A stretch of DNA of 64,000 nt from Sphingopyxis sp. Root154 (GTDB taxonomy: Bacteria > Pseudomonadota > Alphaproteobacteria > Sphingomonadales > Sphingomonadaceae), in assembly GCF_001427105.1 (NCBI RefSeq), contig NZ_LMGI01000002.1, positions 1,222,911-1,286,910 of the forward strand, given 5' to 3'. The notes beneath the pieces are model-generated. The model worked only from the letters and a program-made list of their open reading frames with translations, did not search any database and was not told where the DNA came from. The translations under genes were made by a program, and so were the position numbers. Positions 1 through 8,557 of the stretch are shown here, piece by piece (positions within the stretch are counted from its first letter, which is position 1; each line of letters opens with the position of its first letter).

Positions 1-340
1 CGGGGATGCGCGACAGCTGCGTATACATGTCGTCGGCCTTGTTCGACGGACGTTCGCCGTTGAACAGCACATTGCCCGTCGCCTGCCCCAGCCCGCGCAG
101 ATTCTCGTTGTCGCGGATCTGGAAACTGGGAACCTGGATCAGCATGTCATAGGCGTTCTTCGGCGCGTAGCGCGCGAAGTCGGCGGGCGTATATATCTGC
201 CGCGCCGTGGTCGTCGCGGTTGGCGCGATTTCGGTCGGCGCGGGCGGCGGGGTATCGCCGGTCGGCGCCGCCGTCTCCTGCGCCAGCGCAGGCGTCGAGA
301 GCACGGCCGCAACCGCAATCAGGCTGGTCCATCGGTTCAC
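1..340 (-). CDS. TonB-dependent receptor, N-terminal part (cut by window edge)
   Basis: Only the first 113 codons lie in the window. A GTG start at 338-340 follows a GGGGGAA ribosome site. The protein opens with a signal peptide (about residues 1-20, ending A-L-A), then a Pro/Thr/Ala linker and the start of a plug domain carrying YAPKNAYDML, RGLGQATGNVLFNGERPS and QLSRIP, typical of sphingomonad outer-membrane TonB receptors. The GTG overlaps the TGA of the upstream repeat protein by 4 nt (GTGA), so the two are probably translationally coupled. The substrate cannot be judged because the barrel is missing. Confidence 0.8.
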   Translation of the reverse strand, partial: MNRWTSLIAVAAVLSTPALAQETAAPTGDTPPPAPTEIAPTATTTARQIYTPADFARYAPKNAYDMLIQVPSFQIRDNENLRGLGQATGNVLFNGERPSNKADDMYTQLSRIP

Positions 341-1083
341 TTGGAAATTCCCCCCGCCGCGCGGTTCATCGCCTGCGCATATGCGCCCGTGACGCCCATC
401 GCCTTCATGCTGACGACCTCGTCGGCGCTGAGTTTCCTGTACCCCGCCGCGGCAAGCCCGCGCACATAGGCGCCGTCGACGCCCAGCGCCTTGCACGCGA
501 TCGCATCTTCGATTTCGGTCAGAACCAGCGCCTCGGACTTCAGATCGCGGATATATTCGGGCCGCACCTCGAGCGCCGCGGCGGCGATCAGGTCGTCGGC
601 ATCCTTCGGCCGCACGCCCTCGCGCGTGAGCCCGTCGGCAAGCTCGATCGTCGCATCGACAAGCAGCATGGCGAGCAAGGTCGAACGGCGGTCGGGCGCC
701 AAGCCGCGCTCGCCGAGCGCGCGCTCGAAAGCGGGGTCGGATGTGAAGCGGCATTCGCCCTTCCCCTCGAACGTGCGGGTCAGCGTTCCGGTACACGCCA
801 GCGTCCCCGCATCATGCGTCACGGTGAAACTGACCGGCCCGGACGTTTTCCGCCCGAGCGCCGCTTCGGCAGCGGCGAAGTAGGGGCGCGAGCCGTCGAA
901 ACTCTGGTCGCTGCTCGACTGTTTGTGCTGGATGCGGATCCGCGGCGCGCCCTTCTTTCCGCCGGCGGGCTCGGCGACCCAGTTGACGTCGCTCAGCACG
1001 AGCGGGTCGGCGGCGGCGGTCGGCGCCGAACAGGCGAGGATCGACAGCAACGCGGCGCCGCCAGCGAATAAAAAGGCTTTCAT
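337..1083 (-). CDS. Secreted protein with BlaR-type C-terminal repeats
   Basis: 248 aa. The N-terminus is a signal peptide; LSILAC gives a poor lipobox match, so it could be periplasmic or lipid-anchored. The middle (about 25-140) has two to three cysteines and no family I recognise. From about 145 to the end there are roughly three copies of a ~28-residue repeat (pattern DDLI..KALGV...YV..L, e.g. ADEVVSMKAMGVTGAYAQAM) that also fills the C-terminus of the M56 peptidase encoded upstream. RBS GGAGG precedes the ATG. It lies between the BlaR-like gene and the TonB receptor, overlapping the latter by 4 nt. A role as partner or ligand of the peptidase is inference. Confidence 0.75.
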   Translation of the reverse strand: MKAFLFAGGAALLSILACSAPTAAADPLVLSDVNWVAEPAGGKKGAPRIRIQHKQSSSDQSFDGSRPYFAAAEAALGRKTSGPVSFTVTHDAGTLACTGTLTRTFEGKGECRFTSDPAFERALGERGLAPDRRSTLLAMLLVDATIELADGLTREGVRPKDADDLIAAAALEVRPEYIRDLKSEALVLTEIEDAIACKALGVDGAYVRGLAAAGYRKLSADEVVSMKAMGVTGAYAQAMNRAAGGISK

Positions 1084-1108
1084 GGTGCACTCCTCCCTCC
1101 GTGCGCCG

Positions 1109-1128
1109 GGCGAGCGTCATCGCTCGCC
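1109..1128 (-). other. Intercistronic hairpin between blaR-like gene and repeat protein
   Basis: A perfect 8-bp stem (GGCGAGCG / CGCTCGCC) with a TCAT loop in the 111-nt gap between the M56 peptidase and the repeat protein. No T-run follows it on the minus strand, so it does not look like a classical terminator; it could be a partial terminator, an RNA-processing site or a translational control element. Confidence 0.45.
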
Positions 1129-1194
1129 GCCGCAGCGGCAATTTTGAATCAGGTTTCGATTAATCGTCGGTCGCTACGGACGAATGTCCGGGCG

Positions 1195-2913
1195 TCAGTC
1201 GCGGACGGGCGGCTCGGGCGGTTCCGGCGTTGCGGGGAATTCGATCCGCGCGGTCCGGCCATCGGCGCGGCGCGCCTCGATCACGCCGCGCTCCATATCG
1301 ACCACCGCGACATTTCCGTCTCGCACCGCCCTGGTAACCGGCCGCGGGGCGGCTGCCGGACGAGGTTTCACAGGGCGGAACCCGCTCGTCGCGCGCAGCT
1401 CGATGGCGTCATCGGCGTCGCGCATTCGCACGCCCGACTTCTGCATGTCGGTCACGAAGTCGCAGTCGACCCCCATCGCCTTCAGCGCGATCAGATCGTC
1501 GATCCCGATGTCAGGAAAATGCGATTTCATGTCGCGGGCAAAGGCCGCGTTGACACCGACATGCCGCGCGCCGACCAACTCATCGAAATCGGCGCCGGGA
1601 ATCACGTCGCGCATCTGCCGGATATAGGCGGGGTCGATCCCGCTCGCCTTGGCCGAGATGATGTCGTCGGCGTCCATCGACCCGCCGCTCTCGCGCATCT
1701 TTTCGACATATTCGGGAGTCACGCCGACCGCGCGCATTCCGACCAGCTGCTCGGCGGAGAGCTGCTTCGACGTCGCCGTCGCGGCGCCCTCGACGGCAGC
1801 GGCCTGCGCAGCCACAGCCGACGCCGACGACACGGTGGTCGCCTTCTTGGTCGTCGAGGCGACGACGGAGTGGACGTCCGCCGTCGCCGCGGGCCGCGAG
1901 GTTGCCGAAAAGGCCGCCAGTGGCGCGGTCACGCCCGCCAGGACCACGAGGCTCATCAAGATCCAGCTCGCGCTCGCCGGGCCGCGCTTCAGGCTGCCGT
2001 CGAGAACGCGGGTAATCCGGCGCTTCAGGCTGTCCTTGCCCGGCGCAACGCCATGCGCGGCGAGCAGCGCGCCCTGATTGTCGTGCCGCGCCGCACCGAC
2101 CAGCAAAGTGGCATAATCGGGCCCGTTGATATCGGCCATCAGCACCGCATCGTCGGCGGCTTCTTCGCGCAATTGATGACTTTCACGCGCCAGCAGCCAC
2201 ACGAGCGGATTAAACCAGAAGACCGCACAGGCGACGCGCGCGCCGAGCAGTTTCGCCCAGTCGAGCCGCGCAACATGCGCCAGTTCGTGCGCGATGATCG
2301 CCTCGGCCTCACCCGATGCCGCCACGGCCTTCGGGCTCAGCACGATCGTCGGGCGCAGCACTCCCCAGCTGATCGGCGAGCGCAATTCGTTGCTGACCAG
2401 CAGCGCGGTGCCATGCTTGAACCCCATGCGCCGCTGTGCCTGGGCAAGCGCCGACAGCCACGACCGCTCGACAAGGATTTCGGCGCGCCCGCGCATCGCG
2501 AACAGCCGCACGACCGCGAGCGCCATCACTCCAGATAATAGCAGGAGCGGGACAAGATAGAGAAAGGGGGCAAGGTCGCTCCACGAAAAGATGATCGGCG
2601 CCGATCCGGCACCATCGACCACGACAGGGACTGACGTCGCGGTGGGTGCCGGATCGATCGCCGATCTCCCCGTTGTTGCCGTTTGCACAATCGGCGCGGC
2701 GGGTTCGAAGGACCATGTCGCGGGCAGCGGAGCCCATTGCGGCAGCAGCAGGATCGCCGCGGGCAGTGCGAGCAGCGCCATCAGGCCGGCATGCGCGATC
2801 ATCGACCGCTCGCCGGCCGAGCGCGACCGCGCCAGCCGCAACAGCCCCAGCGTCAGCGCCGCGACAATGACGGATTTCCAGGCAAGGCCCAGCAACATGG
2901 CGGTGGTCAACAT
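1195..2913 (-). CDS. BlaR1/MecR1-like M56 membrane metallopeptidase with C-terminal repeats
   Basis: 572 aa. N-terminal hydrophobic helices (about 4-28, 40-60, 115-138), then the M56 zinc-protease core with HELAH at about residues 209-213 and the third-ligand region EEAADDAVL around 250. A further membrane segment lies near 318-338. Unlike BlaR1 there is no C-terminal penicillin-binding sensor; instead an Ala/Thr-rich linker leads into about four and a half ~28-residue repeats (about 385-510). ATG at 2913 is preferred over GTG at 2916 because GGGAG lies 6 nt upstream. Its start touches the blaI stop (TGATG). Known relatives cleave or inactivate BlaI on a signal; the signal here is unknown. 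Confidence 0.9.
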   Translation of the reverse strand: MLTTAMLLGLAWKSVIVAALTLGLLRLARSRSAGERSMIAHAGLMALLALPAAILLLPQWAPLPATWSFEPAAPIVQTATTGRSAIDPAPTATSVPVVVDGAGSAPIIFSWSDLAPFLYLVPLLLLSGVMALAVVRLFAMRGRAEILVERSWLSALAQAQRRMGFKHGTALLVSNELRSPISWGVLRPTIVLSPKAVAASGEAEAIIAHELAHVARLDWAKLLGARVACAVFWFNPLVWLLARESHQLREEAADDAVLMADINGPDYATLLVGAARHDNQGALLAAHGVAPGKDSLKRRITRVLDGSLKRGPASASWILMSLVVLAGVTAPLAAFSATSRPAATADVHSVVASTTKKATTVSSASAVAAQAAAVEGAATATSKQLSAEQLVGMRAVGVTPEYVEKMRESGGSMDADDIISAKASGIDPAYIRQMRDVIPGADFDELVGARHVGVNAAFARDMKSHFPDIGIDDLIALKAMGVDCDFVTDMQKSGVRMRDADDAIELRATSGFRPVKPRPAAAPRPVTRAVRDGNVAVVDMERGVIEARRADGRTARIEFPATPEPPEPPVRD

Positions 2914-3287
2914 CACGCTCTCCCTTCGCGCGCTTTGGCGATCATCTGTTCAAGCTCGTCGAGTTCGCTATTGCTCATCTCGTCCTGCATGCCGAGCAGC
3001 GCCGCAGCGGCGCTCGTCGCCGATCCGTTGAAGAACACACGCACGACCTGCGAAAGCGCCGACTTGCGCGCGGTCTTGTCCGACACGCTCGGCGCATAGA
3101 CGAAACCGCGCTCCGATTGTTCGCGGGCGACAAAGCCCTTGGTCTCAAGACGCTTCAGCATCGCGCGGATCGCCGAACCCGACAGTTCGTCGGCCAGCGC
3201 CTCACCGATTTCGGTCACGGTCGAAGCACCGCATTCATACAGAATATCGACGATTTCGCGTTCTCGCGGGGGCAGGCTGGACAACAT
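2913..3287 (-). CDS. blaI: BlaI/MecI/CopY-family transcriptional repressor
   Basis: 124 aa from the ATG at 3287, chosen because GAGGTGA lies 8 nt upstream; an in-frame GTG at 3296 has no ribosome site. The N-terminal winged helix (LPPREREIVDILYECG...VTEIGEAL...AIRAMLKRLETKGFV) and the C-terminal dimerisation helices match the BlaI family in sequence and length. It is the first gene of the operon and sits directly behind two GCTACA-TT-TGTAGC operator half-pairs, so autoregulation is likely. In the family, release follows proteolysis by the partner M56 peptidase encoded next. Confidence 0.93.
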   Translation of the reverse strand: MLSSLPPREREIVDILYECGASTVTEIGEALADELSGSAIRAMLKRLETKGFVAREQSERGFVYAPSVSDKTARKSALSQVVRVFFNGSATSAAAALLGMQDEMSNSELDELEQMIAKAREGRA

Positions 3288-3300
3288 ACGACTCACCTCA

Positions 3301-3336
3301 TGCGCTACATTTGTAGCGTGCTACATTTGTAGCGCA
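3301..3336 (-). promoter_or_regulatory. Tandem BlaI-type operator
   Basis: Two identical 14-bp dyads, GCTACATTTGTAGC at 3304-3317 and 3320-3333, with centres 16 bp apart. The TACA-N2-TGTA core is the known BlaI/MecI half-site arrangement. The whole block is also bounded by TGCGCTACA and TGTAGCGCA, forming a larger 36-bp dyad. It begins 14 nt upstream of the blaI ATG, so a bound repressor would block the promoter or early elongation. A -35-like TTGCCA lies beyond it on the minus strand (near 3341-3346). Confidence 0.85.
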
Positions 3337-3422
3337 TGCTTGGCAAGGGGTTTTATTCGGATAACACACGGGGACGTGAGCGGACCGCCTCCGGCCGCTT
3401 GCTTCAATGGCCTGAAGCTCTG

Positions 3423-3662
3423 TCAGCCGAAGTGACGACGAAACCAACCCCGCTTTTTGGGAACGACCGGGGGTTGGCCCGAAAGCCGCACCAGATAATT
3501 GCCCAAGATAGCCGCCTGCTGCTTGGTCATAAGGAACCGAAACAAATCGGGGTCGTGCTTCTTGGCCGCTTCCGAAGACTGCACGCTTTCAAGCCGAAGC
3601 ATTATGCGGTCACCCGCATCGTGGTGTGTCCAGCCAACCAGTGCCCCAAAATTCTCGACCAT
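3423..3662 (-). CDS. Small conserved hypothetical protein (79 aa)
   Basis: The ATG at 3662 has a strong GGGAGGG ribosome site just upstream, so I use it rather than the longer open frame. The product begins MVENFGALVGWTHHD and ends with a basic tail KKRGWFRRHFG. No signal peptide or membrane helix is visible; the centre (KHDPDLFRFLMTKQQAAILGNYLVRL) looks helical. I do not recognise a named family. It is transcribed toward the blaI operon and is followed by the operator region. Confidence 0.6.
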   Translation of the reverse strand: MVENFGALVGWTHHDAGDRIMLRLESVQSSEAAKKHDPDLFRFLMTKQQAAILGNYLVRLSGQPPVVPKKRGWFRRHFG

Positions 3663-3790
3663 CTCGCCCTCCCCCCTCACAATTTCGCGCGACTGATGCC
3701 GACAGTCCGTGCGAGTGGTTACCAGACCTTCAGCGGAATGTCGTCTGACGGTCGTTTTCTGGCCACCCTCAGACCCGCCCCGCCCGACCC

Positions 3791-3809
3791 CGGTTGCATG
3801 CCGCAACCG
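3791..3809 (+). promoter_or_regulatory. Leader hairpin upstream of ABC-F gene
   Basis: CGGTTGC / GCAACCG form a perfect 7-bp stem with loop ATGCC. The left arm could alternatively pair with CAACCGG near 3833-3839, just before the leader ORF. Such mutually exclusive pairings occur in attenuator leaders of ABC-F resistance genes; here the role is inferred only. Confidence 0.35.
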
Positions 3810-3852
3810 CAACCTCTACATTAACCCGCTCAACCAACCGGAGATTCCCGCC

Positions 3853-3963
3853 ATGAACAACAACCTGACCGCAACGCAGCCCCGCCTTGCCGCCAGGAAA
3901 GTTCATGCCCATGCCCGTCTCTCCATCCATTGCGATCTCCAATCTCAGCTGGTCCACGCCTGA
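3853..3963 (+). CDS. Possible 36-residue leader peptide overlapping the ABC-F start
   Basis: An ATG with GGAG 9 nt upstream opens a 36-codon frame (MNNNLTATQPRLAARKVHAH...). It ends at a TGA inside the ABC-F coding region in the +1 frame relative to it, overlapping the first ~20 codons. The early N-terminal Asn run and the position suggest a translated upstream ORF controlling the ATPase. Its existence as a protein is uncertain. Confidence 0.35.
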   Translation: MNNNLTATQPRLAARKVHAHARLSIHCDLQSQLVHA

Positions 3964-5503
3964 CGGCCGCGCCGTCCTTTCGGACCTCGACCTTAATTTC
4001 CAGCCCGAACGCGCCGGCATCGTCGGGCGCAACGGCGTCGGCAAATCGACGCTGCTGCGCCTGCTGACCGGCGAACTCATACCGACATCGGGCAGCATTG
4101 CGATCGACGGCAGCATCGCGATGCTCCACCAGACCGTACAGGTCGCGGCTCACGAAAGCATCGCCGATCTGTTCGGTGCGCGGGGCGCCCTCGCCCTGCT
4201 GCGCAAGGCCGAAGCGGGCGAGGCGAGCGTCGAGGAAATCGGCGACGCCGACTGGACGCTCGAGGCGCGGATCGATGAGGCGCTCGCGAGCGTCGGCCTG
4301 CCGCTTCCCGCCGACACCCCGCTCGTACAGCTGTCGGGGGGCCAGCGTACGCGCGCCGCGCTTGCTGGTGCGATGTTCGCTACGCCCGATTTCCTGCTCC
4401 TCGACGAGCCCACCAACAATCTCGACCGCGAGGGCCGCGAAGCCGTACGCGACCTGCTCGCCCGCTGGCGCGGCGGCGCGATCGTCGTCAGCCACGATCG
4501 CGAACTGCTCGAAGAAATGGACGCGATCGTTGAACTGACCAGCCTTCGAGGTGCGCGCTATGGCGGCGGCTGGAGCACCTATCGCGCGCGCAAGGCGATC
4601 GAGCAGGCGGCGGTCGAGGCCGAACTCGCGGGCGCCGAAAAGCGCGCCGACGCCGCGCAGCGGCAGGCGCAGGCGGCGACCGAAAAGCAGGACCGCCGCG
4701 ACTCGCGCGGGCGGGCCAAGGCCGCGCGCGGCGACATGCCGAAAATCCTTATCGGCGGGCTCAAGCGCCGCGCCGAGGAAACCCGCGCGGCGGGAAGCCG
4801 CCTCACCGAGCGCCAGCGAGGCGAGGCCGAAGAGCAGCTGTCTGCCGCGCGCGCGAAGATCGAGATCGTCGACCCTCTATCGGTCGGCCTGCCTTCGACC
4901 GGTCTTCCCGCGTCGCGGACCGTGCTTGCTCTCGACCATGTCACGGCGGGCTATGCCGGGGACCGGCCGATTATCGAAAATCTGTCGCTCACCATCACCG
5001 GCCCCGAACGCGTTGTGATCGCCGGCCCCAATGGTTCGGGCAAGTCCACGCTCCTCGCGCTCGTCGCCGGTACGCTCGCGCCTTGGTCGGGCCAGGTGCG
5101 GTTGGGGGTTCCGTTCGCGCTCTTTGATCAGCGCGTCAGCGTGCTCGACCCCGCGCTGTCGATCGCCGGCAATTTTCTCGCGATCAATCCTGGAACGACG
5201 AACAACCAGTGCCGCGCCGCGCTCGCACGCTTTCGCTTCCGCGCCGACGCCGCCGACCGCATCGTCGGAACCTTGAGCGGCGGCCAGATGCTCCGCGCCG
5301 GGCTCGCCTGCGTCCTGGGCGCGCCGCAGCCGCCACAGCTCCTGATCCTCGACGAGCCCGGAAACCATCTCGACATCGAGTCGCTGACCGCCGTCGAAAC
5401 CGGCCTCGCCGCCTATGACGGCGCGCTGCTCGTCGTCAGTCACGACACGGCGTTTCTGGACGCGATCGGGATCACGCGAACGGTCGAATTGGCCATATCC
5501 TGA
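3905..5503 (+). CDS. ABC-F family ATP-binding protein
   Basis: 532 aa from the ATG at 3905 (AGGAAAG upstream); ATG 3911 is also possible. Two nucleotide-binding domains on one chain without membrane helices: Walker A GRNGVGKST at about residue 41, signature LSGGQRTRAAL and Walker B DEPTNNLD; then a charged Ala/Arg/Glu-rich linker (about 225-320); then Walker A GPNGSGKST at about 374, LSGGQMLRAGL, DEPGNHLD and switch His VVSHD. This is the ABC-F layout (Uup/EttA/antibiotic-resistance proteins acting on the ribosome). The exact subgroup cannot be settled by eye. A leader ORF and hairpin precede it. Confidence 0.9.
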   Translation: MPMPVSPSIAISNLSWSTPDGRAVLSDLDLNFQPERAGIVGRNGVGKSTLLRLLTGELIPTSGSIAIDGSIAMLHQTVQVAAHESIADLFGARGALALLRKAEAGEASVEEIGDADWTLEARIDEALASVGLPLPADTPLVQLSGGQRTRAALAGAMFATPDFLLLDEPTNNLDREGREAVRDLLARWRGGAIVVSHDRELLEEMDAIVELTSLRGARYGGGWSTYRARKAIEQAAVEAELAGAEKRADAAQRQAQAATEKQDRRDSRGRAKAARGDMPKILIGGLKRRAEETRAAGSRLTERQRGEAEEQLSAARAKIEIVDPLSVGLPSTGLPASRTVLALDHVTAGYAGDRPIIENLSLTITGPERVVIAGPNGSGKSTLLALVAGTLAPWSGQVRLGVPFALFDQRVSVLDPALSIAGNFLAINPGTTNNQCRAALARFRFRADAADRIVGTLSGGQMLRAGLACVLGAPQPPQLLILDEPGNHLDIESLTAVETGLAAYDGALLVVSHDTAFLDAIGITRTVELAIS

Positions 5504-5608
5504 GCGGTGAAGGCCGCGCGGCCGAAAACAGTGCCTATTTTGCCGGCGCACCATCTTTCGGCGCGCTCGCTAACCTTCTTTTAACCAGCCCGGCACCAAC
5601 AACCGCAT

Positions 5609-6133
5609 ATGCCTATTTTCGGACATTTCCTGCCATCGGCGCCCGGCGCCGAAAAACGTTTCGACGCGCGCCGAAAACTCAGCCTTCTCGCCTCGGGCTT
5701 GCGGCACGACGGCACGGGCCTCGAAGTCCAGATCCACAATATCTCCGGAACGGGCCTGCTGCTCGAAAGCGATGTCAAACTGGCGACCGGCGACCGAATA
5801 GAAATCGAGCTGCCGCATGCCGGCGACATAACGGCAGTCGTCATCTGGGCAAGCGGACGTCTTTTCGGATGCCAGTTCGAAGGTCCGGTATCGCCGGCAA
5901 CGCTGAGCGCCGTGGAACTCAAGAGCGCCATCGGCCCGGCGCCCGAACTGGCGGACGCCGCGGCCCCGGCGCCCGGCATCGACGAAGATCAGTCGGCACC
6001 GGTGATCGACGAAACGCCCGGGGAACCCGGGGAACCCGAAACGTTGCTGGATCTGATCGACCGCAGCCGCGAACAGATCGCGGTCGCCGCCGGCATCAGT
6101 GCCGACAGGGTCCGGATCATCGTCGAATTCTAG
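5609..6133 (+). CDS. PilZ-domain protein
   Basis: 174 aa. Residues about 15-105 form a PilZ domain: an N-terminal Arg-rich segment RFDARRKL, then NISGTGLLLESD corresponding to the conserved D/NxSxxG element, and beta-strands ending with FGCQFEG. PilZ domains bind cyclic di-GMP; a GGDEF synthase is encoded at 16005. The remaining ~70 residues are an acidic, Pro/Ala-rich linker and a short C-terminal helix (LLDLIDRSREQIAVAAGI). The 3' end overlaps the convergent GST gene by 4 nt. Confidence 0.85.
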   Translation: MPIFGHFLPSAPGAEKRFDARRKLSLLASGLRHDGTGLEVQIHNISGTGLLLESDVKLATGDRIEIELPHAGDITAVVIWASGRLFGCQFEGPVSPATLSAVELKSAIGPAPELADAAAPAPGIDEDQSAPVIDETPGEPGEPETLLDLIDRSREQIAVAAGISADRVRIIVEF

Positions 6134-6780
6134 GCCGCCAGCACTCGCGCCATCAGCCTTTCTTCCTTCGCAATCCACGGCGCCATGCTCGGCCGCGACA
6201 GGATCGCTTCGCTCCACGCCGCGATCTTCGGATGCGTCGCCGGATCGATGCACGCGCCGCAATGACGCAAGTTCATCAGCGGCGACGCCACCGCGAGGTC
6301 GGCGAGCGTCAGCCGGTCACCGACGAGAAACCCGGACGCCGGGATCGCGCTCTCGAGGTAGGCGAGCAGCTTAGGCAATTCCTCACCCTCCGCCTGCGCC
6401 GCAGCGGCCAGGTCGCCTTCGCGCCCGAGGAATTTCGGCGCGACGATGCGGTTGAAGAACATCTTGCCGCTGCATGCGGCGAACACCGTATCGCCGAACT
6501 CCTCCCACCAGATCACCCGGCCGCGCTCCTGCGGATCGGTGGGGATCAATGCGGGTTCGGGATATTTCGCCTCGACATATTGGATGATCGCGCTCGAATC
6601 GGCGAGCAGGAAACCGTCGTCGTCCATCGCGGGCATCTTGCCGAGCGGAGACGCGGCGCGAAATCCCGGATCGGGGTCGCCGATCCCGACGCCCTTCAGT
6701 TCGAAATCAATCCCCTTTTCGCCAAGATATGCCAGCAATTTGCGCACGAACGGCGACACCACCGACCCGTAAATGATCAT
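6130..6780 (-). CDS. Glutathione S-transferase family protein
   Basis: 216 aa. N-terminal thioredoxin-like domain (MIIYGSVVSPFVRKLLAYL, cis-Pro region LGKMPAM, glutathione-binding ADSSAIIQYV) followed by the all-helical C-terminal domain with GDRLTLADLAVASPL. Length and motifs are those of cytosolic GSTs. The residue in the catalytic Ser/Cys position is within SVVSPF. The gene runs convergently with the PilZ gene. The substrate is unknown. Confidence 0.92.
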   Translation of the reverse strand: MIIYGSVVSPFVRKLLAYLGEKGIDFELKGVGIGDPDPGFRAASPLGKMPAMDDDGFLLADSSAIIQYVEAKYPEPALIPTDPQERGRVIWWEEFGDTVFAACSGKMFFNRIVAPKFLGREGDLAAAAQAEGEELPKLLAYLESAIPASGFLVGDRLTLADLAVASPLMNLRHCGACIDPATHPKIAAWSEAILSRPSMAPWIAKEERLMARVLAA

Positions 6781-6951
6781 CCCGCTTCTCCCATCCTATA
6801 CGCTGCATCATAGGCAACGGGTTTTTACTTGCAACTGGCCAGCGATATGGCCGAACCGGTATGAAATAAACTTGCTATCGGCCCTTTCGCGTGAAACATC
6901 TGGCCACGGAGGGGGGCGCTGCTGCGGCAGCCATCAGGCAGGACAGGATAA

Positions 6952-8557
6952 ATGCGCCCTTCAACCTGGGCAGATCGGCTGCTTGCGCTGCTGGTCCGGT
7001 TCGTCGGGCTGGTCATTCTGCTCGCGACCATCGTCGCGGCCAGTGCCAGCTTTCTCTATAATCAGTCCGACGAAGCCGATCAGGCCGAACGCGTCGCGGC
7101 GCAGTTCAACATGCGGCTGCGCGACCATGTCGCGATCCTCGAAGGCGTGCGCGCGCTCTACCAGTCCGACGCCGCCGCAAGCGGCCCCGGCATCCGCGCC
7201 TATCTCGCCGCGCTCCAGCCGCAGGTTCACTCGCCCGGCATGGAGGGTATCGGTATCGCCGCCGCGATGCGCGCGGGCGAGCCCGCCGGAGTCGAAACGC
7301 GGCTCAATGAAAATTACGGGCGGGATATCAAGGTGTGGCCAGCGACCGACCAGCCGGTCGGCTTTGCCGTCGCGCTCGTCGAGCCCTATACCCCGCGCCG
7401 CCAGGTCGCGCTGGGCTACGACATGTACAGCGAGCCGGTGCGGCGTGCGGCAATGCGGCGCGCCTGGCAGACCGGCCGTCCCGCCGCGAGCGGCATCGTC
7501 CATCTCGCGCAGGAACGCGCGGCGAAGGTCAAGCAGCCCGGCTTCCTCATCTATCTGCCCGTCTACGCGCGCGGCGCGTCGGGCGAAGTTGCCGCAGGCA
7601 CCATCGCGACCGCGCCGGGCATGCAGCCGGTCGAGGCGTTTATCTACGCCCCCTTCCGCATCAACGACATGATGAAAGCGGTGCTCGGACCGCAGCTGCG
7701 CCAGATCGACGGGCTCGAAATCCGCGCGGGGGCCGGTCCCTCGGCACCGGTCGTTTTCCGCCACGGCAAGATGGGTTGGGACGCCCAGGAACAGGTGCTG
7801 CGCATCGCCGACCGGCAATGGACGATGCGGATCTCCTACGGCCGCCTGCTCGAACGGCTCGGCCGCCCGCTCGGCATCTTCCTCTTTGGTCTCGCGCTTG
7901 CAGCGCTCGCGACCCAGCTCCACCGCGTGCAGCAACGCCGCGTCGGTGCCGCACAGGCGCTCGCCGACGAACAAGCGCGCCACGCCGAAGATCGCGAGCT
8001 GATGATCGGCGAAATGGCGCACCGGATGAAAAACGCCTTCGCCCGCATCGGCGCGCTCGCGCGCATCACGCTGCGCGAATCCACTAGCCTCGACGAGTTC
8101 GAGGCCAAGTTCGACGGTCGCATGCGCGCGCTCTCGGACGCCAAGCAGATGCTCGTCACCGGCGCGGTCGACAGCGTCGAACTGGGGCGGATCGTCCACC
8201 GCGAGCTTGAGCTCGCCGGTCGCTCACCCGAACAGCTCGCCGCGATCACCGGCCCCGAAGTCCGCCTCGACGACGAAGGCGCACAGGCGCTGTCGCTCGC
8301 GGTCCACGAATTCGTTACCAACAGCATCAAATATGGCGCGCTGGCGGGCAAGGGTAACCTTGCGGTCAGCTGGCACCGTGACGGGGGCGGCATCCAGCTC
8401 GACTGGGTCGAAAGCAACCTTCCCGAAACCCCGGACATCGACTGCGAAAGCTTCGGCACCCAGTTCATCCGCACCCTGATCGAACGCCAGCTCAAGGGCA
8501 GCTGGCAGCGCACGGCGGTTGACAACCGCCTCGCCATCGTCATTCGCTGGCCGGACA

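Noticed and set aside
3287-3296. GTG start for blaI
   Set aside because: No ribosome site precedes it, whereas GAGGTGA is well placed for the ATG at 3287.
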